From Lachnospiraceae bacterium (lineage in GTDB: Bacteria; Bacillota; Clostridia; Lachnospirales; Lachnospiraceae), in NCBI GenBank assembly GCA_016282915.1, contig JAEELW010000050.1, forward strand, positions 1-42,556: 42,556 nucleotides of DNA, written 5' to 3'. The notes under the pieces were generated by a model. That model was not told the DNA's origin and searched no databases. It was given only the letters and a program-made list of their open reading frames with translations. Shown here piece after piece: positions 26,001 through 33,370 of this stretch. Position 1 is the stretch's first letter, and the number at the start of each line of letters is the position of its first letter. The translations under genes were made by a program, and so were the position numbers.

Positions 26001-26308
26001 CGATGGCCTGCATCGATCTGGAGCCGGATGCGCATGTGGGAGCGGTGGCGGAAAACAAAAAGATCAATCATGTCGTGATCCGCAACTGCAAGCTGGAAAG
26101 CTATAAGCATTACAGTGCGCATCAGCAGTCCAACGGATACTGGGCATATTTCGGTGTCATGATCATCTACGGTTTCGGAGAGCCCGTGGTCAATGACGTG
26201 CTGATCGAGAACTGCGAGATCTTCGGAGACCTTTCCCGGGGCAGCAGCAGCAATCTCCGCACACCCGGTACCGTTATTCATGGTCAGGATATACCCGGAG
26301 ATACCTGA
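23066..26308 (+). CDS. Large secreted protein: acidic N-terminus, Ig-like repeats, pectate-lyase-like beta-helix
   Basis: 1080 residues from ATG 23066, preferred over 23045 because AGGAGG (23053-23058) is 7 nt upstream. A signal peptide ending VYAAG leads into about 100 residues very rich in Glu and Asp with SDNEAE and VSGNEAPE motifs. Then come about five or six repeated modules of 80-100 residues, marked by phrases such as GKDYTLSYKNNK and VVIIKGKGFYSGK, like MBG-type surface repeats. The C-terminal 300 residues begin VTDFGAIPDDGVDDTGAINS, the classic entry into a pectate lyase superfamily right-handed beta-helix, and continue with NVTIRNCEIFDN-type rungs. It may bind or cleave a polysaccharide outside the cell; catalytic residues were not identified. 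It follows GH43 by about 107 bp, possibly co-transcribed. Confidence 0.85.
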   Translation: MRGGKRKISRTIAGLGLSAVLCFGSIGDSLAAFPVYAAGEDEEILPGEAELSDEELPAEAADGEEKEFPEEGESGSGEAELSEEESSSDNDADVEEESASDNEAEAERGDEEAVSGNEAPEDEEEPGEAPECEGVLEEDQMDPNRKASELWITSLDGNIYSYSGDAHQPRPRVYFGDWLLTEGKDYTLSWAHNVNAYVMENKAYPSEDDFEAAPRVIVNMKGSYTGSTLVFFDILPAPLTDGRTTISETTFLYTGKKQSYTPSIYFNGKALKYQQDFDFGVMDDETGKLRKLTDEELTGRPGEDVGTMVTIEGKGNFGEYAFTSLLIFDREAVDVSKLKISSIPVQPYTGKEVTSDTLTKKGKPYELSVSYGGTKLVKGVDYTITDPVISVDPGKYCFLIRGMGSPGTNGLVFLGEKAVSFTISASIKSATVSGVQASYEVKPGLERIRPEEELVSLSLGGVEIPKHAYTVSYKKDDKAGTATMTFTGKNGYTGKKTVKYKIVPTDISTVKCEIAAGHYLKKGGKAPVTLKAGTYTLTEGKDYTLSYKNNKTTSAMAKKPPVVIIKGKGFYSGKTEKEFVIEKTAFSQAAGICVAAADKVWTGKAGGYTTKVKVTDAEGSTLKAGVDYEKEIVYLKDGVVLGSRDTVNSGDVITVQVKGKGNFTDSVISVGYRILDKGYDIGKASVSVKDQNYNGGYEPVTIPLSDEFFTVKLGGKQLKLVPDPATTPGEDGFAVLEDSYRNNTKCGTASVMICGVGIYGGTKVVKFKINPMKIKGISPVKYIPKPEKCLEVTDFGAIPDDGVDDTGAINSAISAAAADEENEHKLYFPAGKYNVGASGSIMLDKSGVSLVLDGEAELYVAAKGSDGYNVLLIRADDVSIRGGVLAGERFRHPGGSVGQYGMGISIDRGKNITIRDMVIKDNRGDGIYINDGGNKTVSNVTIRNCEIFDNARNNIGVIRADYLTIEKCHMYYEHDGHSPMACIDLEPDAHVGAVAENKKINHVVIRNCKLESYKHYSAHQQSNGYWAYFGVMIIYGFGEPVVNDVLIENCEIFGDLSRGSSSNLRTPGTVIHGQDIPGDT

Positions 26309-26327
26309 AGCTATTCCATAACATTGC

Positions 26328-26372
26328 AAAAAGCCCTTCGATTTAGTAAAATACTAAATTGGAGGGTTTTTT
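26328..26372 (+). terminator. Rho-independent terminator after the beta-helix gene
   Basis: A long stem pairs aagcccttcgatttagt (26331-26347) with actaaattggagggttt (26353-26369), with a few G-T pairs and a 5-nt loop, followed by T6 (26367-26372). It lies 20 bp after the stop and inside the nominal upstream extension of the next ORF, which argues that translation there starts further downstream. Confidence 0.88.
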
Positions 26373-26416
26373 ATGTGAGGGTAAGACCCGACATTGCCAT
26401 GGGGGAGGCTTTAAGG

Positions 26417-29068
26417 GTGGAGAACAGGAAAAACAAGGTCACGGTCATAGCCCTGATCGGGGGCATCGCCGTTATACTGATCATCGTGTTCGGTACTTTA
26501 TGGATCGGCCAGAGTGCCCGTGAGGATTCGCAGGAAGTGGCGCGGACAGTCAGTCTTCTGTACCTCGATGAGCTTGCAGGCAGAAGGGAGCAGGTGGTTG
26601 CGGACAATCTGCGGGGAAGGATCGGCGACCTCAATACCGCGCTGGAACTGATGAGCGTCGAGGACCTGAGCGATGTGGAGCATCTTCAGGCGTACCAGGC
26701 CAGGATGAAAAAGCTGTTCAAGCTGGAGAGATTTGCTTTCGTGGATACGGAAGGACAGATCTACACCTCGACAGGGATACAGTCGGATATCGATCTGTAC
26801 CGTTTTGACCGCCATTCGATCACCGGCCCCGAGATCTCGATCAAAAATCTGAATACTCACGACAAGAAAGTCATTATCGCGACCCCCATCGATCACATAT
26901 CGTTCAACGGCGGAGAGCTGCTCGTATGCTTCATGGAGATCGACATGAAGGAAATGCTGCAGGGCGTTTCCATGCATTCGCAGAACAGCGACACCACGTT
27001 CTCCAATATCTATACATCCGACGGCGTGGCCCTTACCGACATGATCCTAGGCGGTCTGGCGGAGGAGGATAATCTTCTGGACGCGCTAAAAAACTGCGAT
27101 TACGAAAATGATTATTCTTATGAAAAGGTGAGAAAAGATTTTGCGGAACATGTGAGCGGCGAGGCTTCCTTTACCTATAAAGGGATACGGGAGACCCTCA
27201 GCTATATCCCCGTGGAAGGTACGGACTGGATGCTGACCTATCTGATCCGCGAGAGTGTCATCAGTCAGAAGATCAGCTCGATCTCCCGGGGGATACTGCT
27301 GCGCAGCATCGTCCAGTCGGTCCTGATGGTTGTTGTGCTGACCGCCGTGTTCATGTTCGTGATCGCACAGAACCGTAAGAACGCCCTGCTCCGTATCGAA
27401 AAAGAGACGGCCGATGCGGAAAACCGCGTCAAGCAGCAGGAGCTTGACGAGCGGATACAGATGCAGGAAAAGATCGAGCAGCAGAGCCATGCGCTGTCCG
27501 AGGCGCTGGCGGTCGCCGAGGATGCCAACAAGGCCAAGACCGCATTTCTATCCAATATGAGCCATGAGATCCGTACGCCGATGAATGCCATCATCGGCCT
27601 GGACAATATCGCGCTCAACGACCCCGATATGCCGCCGAAGACCAGGGAATATCTGGAAAAGATCGGGGTTTCGGCAGAGCATCTGCTCAGCCTGATCAAT
27701 GATATCCTGGATATGTCCAGGATCGAATCCGGCCGCATGGTCTTAAAGAACGAAGAGTTCTCTTTCCAGCAGCTGCTGGAGGCCATCAATACCATGTTCA
27801 GCGGCCAGTGCGCGGACAAGGGCCTGGATTATCAGTGCCATGTGAGCGGCCAGCTCAGCGATTACTATATCGGCGACAATATGAAGCTGCGGCAGATCCT
27901 GATCAATATCCTCGGGAATGCGGTAAAGTTTACTCCGGAGGGCGGCAGCGTTGAGCTGCGTGTCCGCTCCGTGAACGCTTTTGAAGGTCATACGACGCTG
28001 GAGTTTGTGATCGAGGACAGCGGCATCGGCATCAGTAAGGAATTCCTGCCGCATATCTTTGATACCTTTGCCCAGGAGGATTCGTCCTCGACCGGGAAAT
28101 ACGGAAGCTCGGGCCTGGGAATGGCGATCACAAAGAGCTTTGTCGAGATGATGAACGGCAATATCGGCGTGGAGAGCGAGAAGGATAAGGGAACGGTCTT
28201 TACCGTGACGGTAACGCTCATGGATTCCGGCCGTAAGACATCGGAGGCGGAGGCGGACGAGATCGACCTGCAGAAGATCAGCGTGCTCATCATCGACGAC
28301 GATCCTCTTGCCTGCGACCATGCAAAGCTGGTCCTTGGAAAGGCGGGGATCTCGGCGGAGATCGCGACGTCCGGGGAAGAAGCCGTTGAAAAGGTCAATC
28401 TGAGACATGCAAGGATGGAGCCTTACCAGCTGATCCTGGTGGACTGGAAGATGCCGGGGATGGACGGCGTGGAGACGACGCGGCGGATACGCGGGATCGT
28501 CGGGGATCAGTCGGCGATCATCATACTGACGGCGTACCGCTGGGATGATATCCTGGAAGAAGCGGTAAACGCCGGCGTTGACAGTTTCCTTTCCAAACCC
28601 ATCTTTGCCGCTAATGTGATCGAGGAGTTCCGCTCCGCTTTAAACCGTAAGAATCTTACGGACAGCCGGAAGAAGGCCGCGGCAGACCTTTCCGGAAAGC
28701 GTGTGCTCCTCGCGGAGGATGTGGAGATCAATTCCGATATCATGATCATGGTGCTGGAAATGCGGGATATGAAGGTCGACCTTGCGAAAAACGGAAAGGA
28801 AGCGGTGGAGATGTTCGGAGCGAGTTCGCAGGGCTACTACAGCGCCGTGCTCATGGATATGCGCATGCCCGAGATGGACGGACTGGAGGCCACAAGGCGT
28901 ATCCGTTCGATGGACAGGGAAGACGCAAAAAAGATCCCGGTCATCGCGCTCACGGCCAATGCCTTCGATGAAGATGTCCAGAGAAGCCTGCAGGCGGGAC
29001 TGAATGCCCACCTCTCGAAACCCGTTCAGCCGGAAGATCTTTTTGCAACACTGGAAAAATTACTATAA
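26417..29068 (+). CDS. Membrane hybrid sensor histidine kinase with two receiver domains
   Basis: 883 residues from GTG 26417, chosen because GGGGGAGG (26401-26408) precedes it at 8 nt and the longer frame would run through a terminator. Layout: membrane span (about 8-29), outer sensor of about 260 residues (Cache-like, not firmly assigned), second span (about 291-315), coiled coil, HisKA with SNMSHEIRTP (phospho-acceptor H383), HATPase (GNAVKFTPEGG, DSGIGI, SGLGMAI), and two receivers with D676 (VDWKMPGMDG) and D814 (MDMRMPEMDG), both with the conserved Lys near the end (SKP). All phosphotransfer residues are present. It heads a four-gene operon with a REC-EAL protein, an Hpt protein and a second hybrid kinase. 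Confidence 0.92.
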   Translation: MENRKNKVTVIALIGGIAVILIIVFGTLWIGQSAREDSQEVARTVSLLYLDELAGRREQVVADNLRGRIGDLNTALELMSVEDLSDVEHLQAYQARMKKLFKLERFAFVDTEGQIYTSTGIQSDIDLYRFDRHSITGPEISIKNLNTHDKKVIIATPIDHISFNGGELLVCFMEIDMKEMLQGVSMHSQNSDTTFSNIYTSDGVALTDMILGGLAEEDNLLDALKNCDYENDYSYEKVRKDFAEHVSGEASFTYKGIRETLSYIPVEGTDWMLTYLIRESVISQKISSISRGILLRSIVQSVLMVVVLTAVFMFVIAQNRKNALLRIEKETADAENRVKQQELDERIQMQEKIEQQSHALSEALAVAEDANKAKTAFLSNMSHEIRTPMNAIIGLDNIALNDPDMPPKTREYLEKIGVSAEHLLSLINDILDMSRIESGRMVLKNEEFSFQQLLEAINTMFSGQCADKGLDYQCHVSGQLSDYYIGDNMKLRQILINILGNAVKFTPEGGSVELRVRSVNAFEGHTTLEFVIEDSGIGISKEFLPHIFDTFAQEDSSSTGKYGSSGLGMAITKSFVEMMNGNIGVESEKDKGTVFTVTVTLMDSGRKTSEAEADEIDLQKISVLIIDDDPLACDHAKLVLGKAGISAEIATSGEEAVEKVNLRHARMEPYQLILVDWKMPGMDGVETTRRIRGIVGDQSAIIILTAYRWDDILEEAVNAGVDSFLSKPIFAANVIEEFRSALNRKNLTDSRKKAAADLSGKRVLLAEDVEINSDIMIMVLEMRDMKVDLAKNGKEAVEMFGASSQGYYSAVLMDMRMPEMDGLEATRRIRSMDREDAKKIPVIALTANAFDEDVQRSLQAGLNAHLSKPVQPEDLFATLEKLL

Positions 29069-29085
29069 AGAAACAGGAGGGGCTT

Positions 29086-30774
29086 ATGAGTGAATTTGCT
29101 TATCCGAAAAAACTGAAACGGCGTATCCTTATCGTGGAAGATGAGGAGATCAACCGGGAGATACTGGCAAACATACTGGAGGACTATTATGAAGTATCCT
29201 GTGCCGAAAACGGGGCGCAGGCGCTTCAGCTGCTCCGTGAGCATACGGCGCCGTACTCCCTGATCCTGCTGGATCTGCTCATGCCGGTCATGAGCGGGGA
29301 AGAGTTTCTCACGGAGATCAAGGCGGATGAACAGCTTTCGGGCATTCCGGTGATCGTCATGACCTCCGAGAAGCCGGCCGAGGTGAGCAGCATCAAAATG
29401 GGCGCGGATGACTTTATCACCAAACCCTACGACAGTCCCGAGGTGATACTCGCGAGATGCGAAAGGATCATTCAGCTGTATGAGGATAACAGTATTATAC
29501 GCAGCGCGGAAAAGGATGAGCTCACCGAACTGTTCACGCGTGAGTTCTTCCAGGAATACGTACGGCAGATCGACAGCTATGACGAGGCGGCGGACGATGC
29601 CATCGTGATCAATATCGAGCATTTCCATATGATCAATGAGATGTTCGGCCGTGAGACCGGTGACGAGGTGCTGAAAAAGCTGGCCGGCATGCTCCTGCGG
29701 GTATTCGGAAACGGGACCTGCATCGGCTGCAGGCCGGACGCCGATTATTTCTATCTGTACGTGGATCACAGGGACAGCTATGACAATGTTTTTGCGGGTC
29801 TTTCCGAAGAGCTTGCCGGTTATTCCCATATCCCGAAGATCCGGATCCGGGCGGGCATCTATCAAAACGTCGACAGGCACATTTCCATCGAGGACAGGTT
29901 TGACCATGCAAAGCTGGCCTGCGACCGCATCCGCGGCGATTATACGAAGCAGATCAATTATTACAGCAAGGAACTGAACGATGCGGACCTCTATCATGAG
30001 AGACTGATCAATGATATCGACGACGCCATCGCGAACAGGGACCTGATCGTTTTCTACCAGCCGAAATACGGGATACAGTCCGAGAAACCGGTGCTGCGGA
30101 GCGCCGAGGCGCTGATCCGCTGGAAGCATCCGGAGCTGGGCATGATCAGCCCGGGTGACTTTATCCCCCTCTTTGAAAGCAACGGCCTGATCCAGAAACT
30201 GGATCATTATGTGTGGCGTGAGGCGGCCGCCCGTATCCGGGACTGGAAGGAGCGCTTTGACTATACCCTGCCCGTATCGGTGAACGTTTCCAGAGTGGAT
30301 ATCTACGATCCGGAACTGGAACAGAGACTGCTGGATATACTGGAAGAAAACGGTCTGAGCACGAGCGAACTGATGCTGGAGATCACCGAGTCGGCTTATG
30401 CCGATGATGCAAAGGGCCTGACGGAGGTCATCAACAATCTCCGAAACCGTGGATTCAAGATCGAAATGGACGACTTCGGGACAGGTTATTCTTCCCTGAA
30501 CATGATCACGAGCATCCCCATCGATGTGCTCAAGATCGATATGAGCTTCATCCGGAACATGAACAAAGATGAAAAGAGCCGGAAGCTGGTGGAACTGGTC
30601 ATGGATATCGCAAAGTTCATAAAAGTGCCGGCCGTGGCCGAGGGCGTTGAGGATGAGTCACAGCTGAAGGCCCTGAAGGAAATGGGCTGCGAGCTGATAC
30701 AGGGTTATTATTTTTCCAGGCCCGTTCCTCCGGAAGAGTTTGAAAAGTTTATCATAGACGAAAAGGAGAACTGA
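29086..30774 (+). CDS. Response regulator: receiver, degenerate GGDEF, EAL c-di-GMP phosphodiesterase
   Basis: 562 residues. The receiver at 1-125 has the acidic pair VEDEE, phospho-acceptor D63 (LLDLLMPVMSG) and the Lys in TKPYD. The middle domain is GGDEF-like, but the signature is replaced by RPDADYF, so it should not make c-di-GMP. The EAL domain (about 305-555) keeps E341 (EALIRW), VNVSR, LEITES, the loop MDDFGTGYSSL, KIDMSF and AEGVED, so phosphodiesterase activity is expected. It would convert phosphorelay input into c-di-GMP hydrolysis. The gene starts 17 bp after the hybrid kinase, with AGGAGG, and ends 3 bp before the Hpt gene. Confidence 0.94.
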   Translation: MSEFAYPKKLKRRILIVEDEEINREILANILEDYYEVSCAENGAQALQLLREHTAPYSLILLDLLMPVMSGEEFLTEIKADEQLSGIPVIVMTSEKPAEVSSIKMGADDFITKPYDSPEVILARCERIIQLYEDNSIIRSAEKDELTELFTREFFQEYVRQIDSYDEAADDAIVINIEHFHMINEMFGRETGDEVLKKLAGMLLRVFGNGTCIGCRPDADYFYLYVDHRDSYDNVFAGLSEELAGYSHIPKIRIRAGIYQNVDRHISIEDRFDHAKLACDRIRGDYTKQINYYSKELNDADLYHERLINDIDDAIANRDLIVFYQPKYGIQSEKPVLRSAEALIRWKHPELGMISPGDFIPLFESNGLIQKLDHYVWREAAARIRDWKERFDYTLPVSVNVSRVDIYDPELEQRLLDILEENGLSTSELMLEITESAYADDAKGLTEVINNLRNRGFKIEMDDFGTGYSSLNMITSIPIDVLKIDMSFIRNMNKDEKSRKLVELVMDIAKFIKVPAVAEGVEDESQLKALKEMGCELIQGYYFSRPVPPEEFEKFIIDEKEN

Positions 30775-30777
30775 ATC

Positions 30778-31116
30778 ATGATCACGATCGAAGCGTTAAA
30801 AGCATTCGGCGCCGATGTGGAACAGGGACTGACGCGCTGCATGAACAAAGAGGATTTCTATCTGAAGCTCGTGGAGAAAGCCGTAAAAGATCCGGCCTTT
30901 GAAGCGCTTAAGAATGCCGTGGAGGCAAAGGATAAGGAAGAGGCTTTCGAGGCGGCCCACCGCCTGAAAGGCGCGCTCGGAAACCTTGCGCTCACGCCGC
31001 TCTGCGAGCCGGTAAACGAAATGGTGGAACTGCTCAGAAATAAAGAGGAAGCGGATTATCCCGCTTTTCTTGAGAGGATCGAAACAGGGAGAAAGACGCT
31101 GGAAGCTATGATCTGA
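30778..31116 (+). CDS. Single-domain histidine phosphotransfer (Hpt) protein
   Basis: 112 residues, all alpha-helical by appearance, with the Hpt motif AAHRLKGALGNLAL; H61 is the expected phospho-acceptor. Free Hpt proteins shuttle phosphate between receivers of hybrid kinases and response regulators in the cytosol. Its ribosome-binding site AAAGGAG lies in the end of the EAL gene, only 3 bp away, so the two are probably translationally coupled. Flanked by two hybrid kinases and a receiver-EAL protein, it is the natural link of a His-Asp-His-Asp relay. Confidence 0.92.
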   Translation: MITIEALKAFGADVEQGLTRCMNKEDFYLKLVEKAVKDPAFEALKNAVEAKDKEEAFEAAHRLKGALGNLALTPLCEPVNEMVELLRNKEEADYPAFLERIETGRKTLEAMI

Positions 31117-31135
31117 TCAGGGTGGAGGATCACGG

Positions 31136-33166
31136 ATGTTCGGACAGCACTTCATGCTCAATGAAGACATCAGGCATATCGTTGAAGAGATCGGCAGGCA
31201 TATGCCGGGAGGTTTTTTCATTTATAGGGCACAAAAACCCGAGGAGCTTCTTTATGTGAACCATGCCGTGCTCGATATCTTCGGCTGCAGGGATACGGAG
31301 GAGTTCCGGGCCCTGACCGGATATACCTTCAAAGGCATGCTGTATCCGGAGGATTATGAGTCGATCTCCCAATCCATTAGCGAACAGATCAGAGGAAGCG
31401 AAGATCGCTTCGATCATGTGGAATACCGCATTGTCCGTAAGGACGGGAGCATCCGCTGGGTGGATGATTACGGGCATTATACGGATACGGAACAGTATGG
31501 CGGTATTTATTATGTTTTCATCTCGGATATCACGGAACGGCATGAGCGGGATGAGAAGCAGACTCTGGAAATGTCGCAGATGATCACAGCGATGGCTTCG
31601 GATTACCGCTGTGTTTATCATGTGGTGCTGGATACGGACGAGGGGATCTGTTACCGGACGGATAATCGCTATAAAAAAGCACTGAAGCTCGGAGAGCACT
31701 TCTCCTTCCGGGATTTTTTCCGGGCGTATGCGGAGGACTATGTTGACAGTGCCTACCGGGATGGCTTTCTGGCATTTGTGGATCCCGCGCAGATAAGGAA
31801 ACGGCTGGAGAGTGAGCTGATCATTTCATACAGGTACCTGCTCCACAGAGAGGGGAGCGATTCCTACGAGATGCTCCGTATGGCCGGCGTGCGGCATCCC
31901 AAAGACAGGGAAGACCACCAGGTCCATGCGATCGGCGTGGGCTTTTCCGATATCGACCGTGAGATGCGTGAGGATCTCGCGAAGAACCGGGCTCTGTCTG
32001 ATGCACTGGCAGCAGCGGAAGAAGCAAACCGGGCAAAGAGCATGTTCCTGTCCAATATGAGTCATGAGATCCGGACGCCGATGAATGCGATCATCGGTCT
32101 GAACAATATCGCCCTGAGCGATCCCGATATATCGGAAAAGACCCGGGGATATCTGGAAAAGATCGGAAGCAGCGCCGCACATCTGATGGATATCATCAAT
32201 GATATCCTGGATATGTCCCGTATCGAATCCGGAAGGATGACGATACGGAAAGAGGAGTTTCAGCTGCGCGAGGCGCTGGACCAGGTCAATACGATCATCG
32301 CCGGGCAGTGCCGGGATAAGGGACTGACGTACGAATACGTTACAAAGGGCAGGATCGACGGCTGCTTTACCGGGGATGAGATGAAGCTCCGGCAGGCTTT
32401 GATCAACATACTGGGGAATGCCGTAAAGTTTACGAACGAAGGCGGCAGGATCACGTTTCATGTTGAAAACACCGGTGAGAAGGACGGAAAAGCAGGCTTC
32501 CTGTTTACGGTAAGCGATACCGGGATCGGGATGAGTCCGGAATATCTTCCGAAACTCTTTGATACCTTCAGTCAGGAGGATTCTTCTTATACAAATAAAT
32601 ACGGGAGCACCGGACTCGGTATGCCGATCACGAAGAATATCGTGGAGCTGATGAACGGCTATATCGATGTGAAGAGCGTTAAGGGCGAGGGAACGAGCTT
32701 TACGGTGATGATCCCCCTTGAAATTCCGGAGCGGGCATCCGAAGAGAGCGGAGCTGCTGCGGAAAAAGCAGGGGAGGACCGCCTGAAAGGGCGCAGGATC
32801 CTCCTTGCGGAAGATATGCAGATCAACGCCGAGATCCTGATGATGATCCTTTCCATGCGGGAGATCGAGACCGAACATGCCGAGAACGGCCGCGTCGCCG
32901 TCGATATGTTCACACGGAAACCGGCGGGCTATTATGATGCGGTGCTCATGGATATGAGGATGCCGGAGATGAACGGGCTGGAGGCCTCCGTTGCGATACG
33001 GAAAAGCGGTCATGCGGACGCCGCAGGCATCCCGATCATTGCCCTTACCGCCAATGCCTTTGACGAGGATGTCCAAAGGAGCATGGAGGCCGGGCTGAAC
33101 GCGCATCTGAGCAAGCCGGTGGACCCGGAACTGCTGTACGAAACGCTGGAAAAGTTTATCAAATAA
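31136..33166 (+). CDS. Soluble PAS hybrid histidine kinase
   Basis: 676 residues with no membrane span. A PAS domain (about 20-140, ending YYVFISDITERHE) is followed by a second PAS-like sensor (from YRCVYHVVLDTDEGICYR), a coiled coil, HisKA with SNMSHEIRTP (H310), HATPase (GNAVKFTNEGG, DTGIGM, TGLGMPI) and one receiver with D606 (MDMRMPEMNG). The HisKA-HATPase core is very close to that of the first kinase in this operon (both read FLSNMSHEIRTPMNAIIGL and DILDMSRIESGRM), so one probably arose by duplication with a new sensor. GGTGGAGG precedes the ATG. It lies 19 bp after the Hpt gene and ends the operon. Confidence 0.92.
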   Translation: MFGQHFMLNEDIRHIVEEIGRHMPGGFFIYRAQKPEELLYVNHAVLDIFGCRDTEEFRALTGYTFKGMLYPEDYESISQSISEQIRGSEDRFDHVEYRIVRKDGSIRWVDDYGHYTDTEQYGGIYYVFISDITERHERDEKQTLEMSQMITAMASDYRCVYHVVLDTDEGICYRTDNRYKKALKLGEHFSFRDFFRAYAEDYVDSAYRDGFLAFVDPAQIRKRLESELIISYRYLLHREGSDSYEMLRMAGVRHPKDREDHQVHAIGVGFSDIDREMREDLAKNRALSDALAAAEEANRAKSMFLSNMSHEIRTPMNAIIGLNNIALSDPDISEKTRGYLEKIGSSAAHLMDIINDILDMSRIESGRMTIRKEEFQLREALDQVNTIIAGQCRDKGLTYEYVTKGRIDGCFTGDEMKLRQALINILGNAVKFTNEGGRITFHVENTGEKDGKAGFLFTVSDTGIGMSPEYLPKLFDTFSQEDSSYTNKYGSTGLGMPITKNIVELMNGYIDVKSVKGEGTSFTVMIPLEIPERASEESGAAAEKAGEDRLKGRRILLAEDMQINAEILMMILSMREIETEHAENGRVAVDMFTRKPAGYYDAVLMDMRMPEMNGLEASVAIRKSGHADAAGIPIIALTANAFDEDVQRSMEAGLNAHLSKPVDPELLYETLEKFIK

Positions 33167-33185
33167 ATCTCTGCACTTCATCAGG

Positions 33186-33242
33186 GCAAGACGGGGAACG
33201 GTTCTTCCGCTGGACAGGGGGAGGAACCGTTCCCCGTCTTGT
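33186..33242. terminator. Long perfect hairpin after the phosphorelay operon
   Basis: An 18-bp perfect inverted repeat (33187-33204 with 33224-33241, arms around gacggggaacggttc), extended inward by four more pairs to a 22-bp stem with an 11-nt loop. It lies 20 bp after the kinase stop and can end transcription, but only a short T-containing tail follows. Its length and symmetry also fit a dispersed palindromic (REP-like) element. Confidence 0.6.
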
Positions 33243-33250
33243 TCCTGCAT

Positions 33251-33314
33251 TTCGTCATGGAAAAAGTACCGTTTGTCAGAACATGAGAGATCCGGCCTGC
33301 GTTTGCGTTATGAT
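33251..33314 (+). promoter_or_regulatory. Paired 21-bp-spaced repeats and -10 box upstream of the transglutaminase-like gene
   Basis: TTCGTCAT (33251-33258) and TTTGTCAG (33272-33279) are 21 bp apart; 29 bp later comes TATGAT (33309-33314). The second repeat lies in ACCGTTTGT (33268-33276), a full match to the LytTR consensus WMMGTTNRK. There is no -35 box at the standard position. The -10 lies about 56 nt before the ATG. Confidence 0.65.
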
Positions 33315-33370
33315 GGACACAGTTGAGGAGCCCGGGATACGGGAGCAGCCCAGAATAAAGGAGAAATGCC

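Noticed and set aside
31826-33250. 474-codon minus-strand ORF
   Set aside because: Antisense to the PAS hybrid kinase, whose catalytic motifs are unambiguous; it also runs through the long hairpin.
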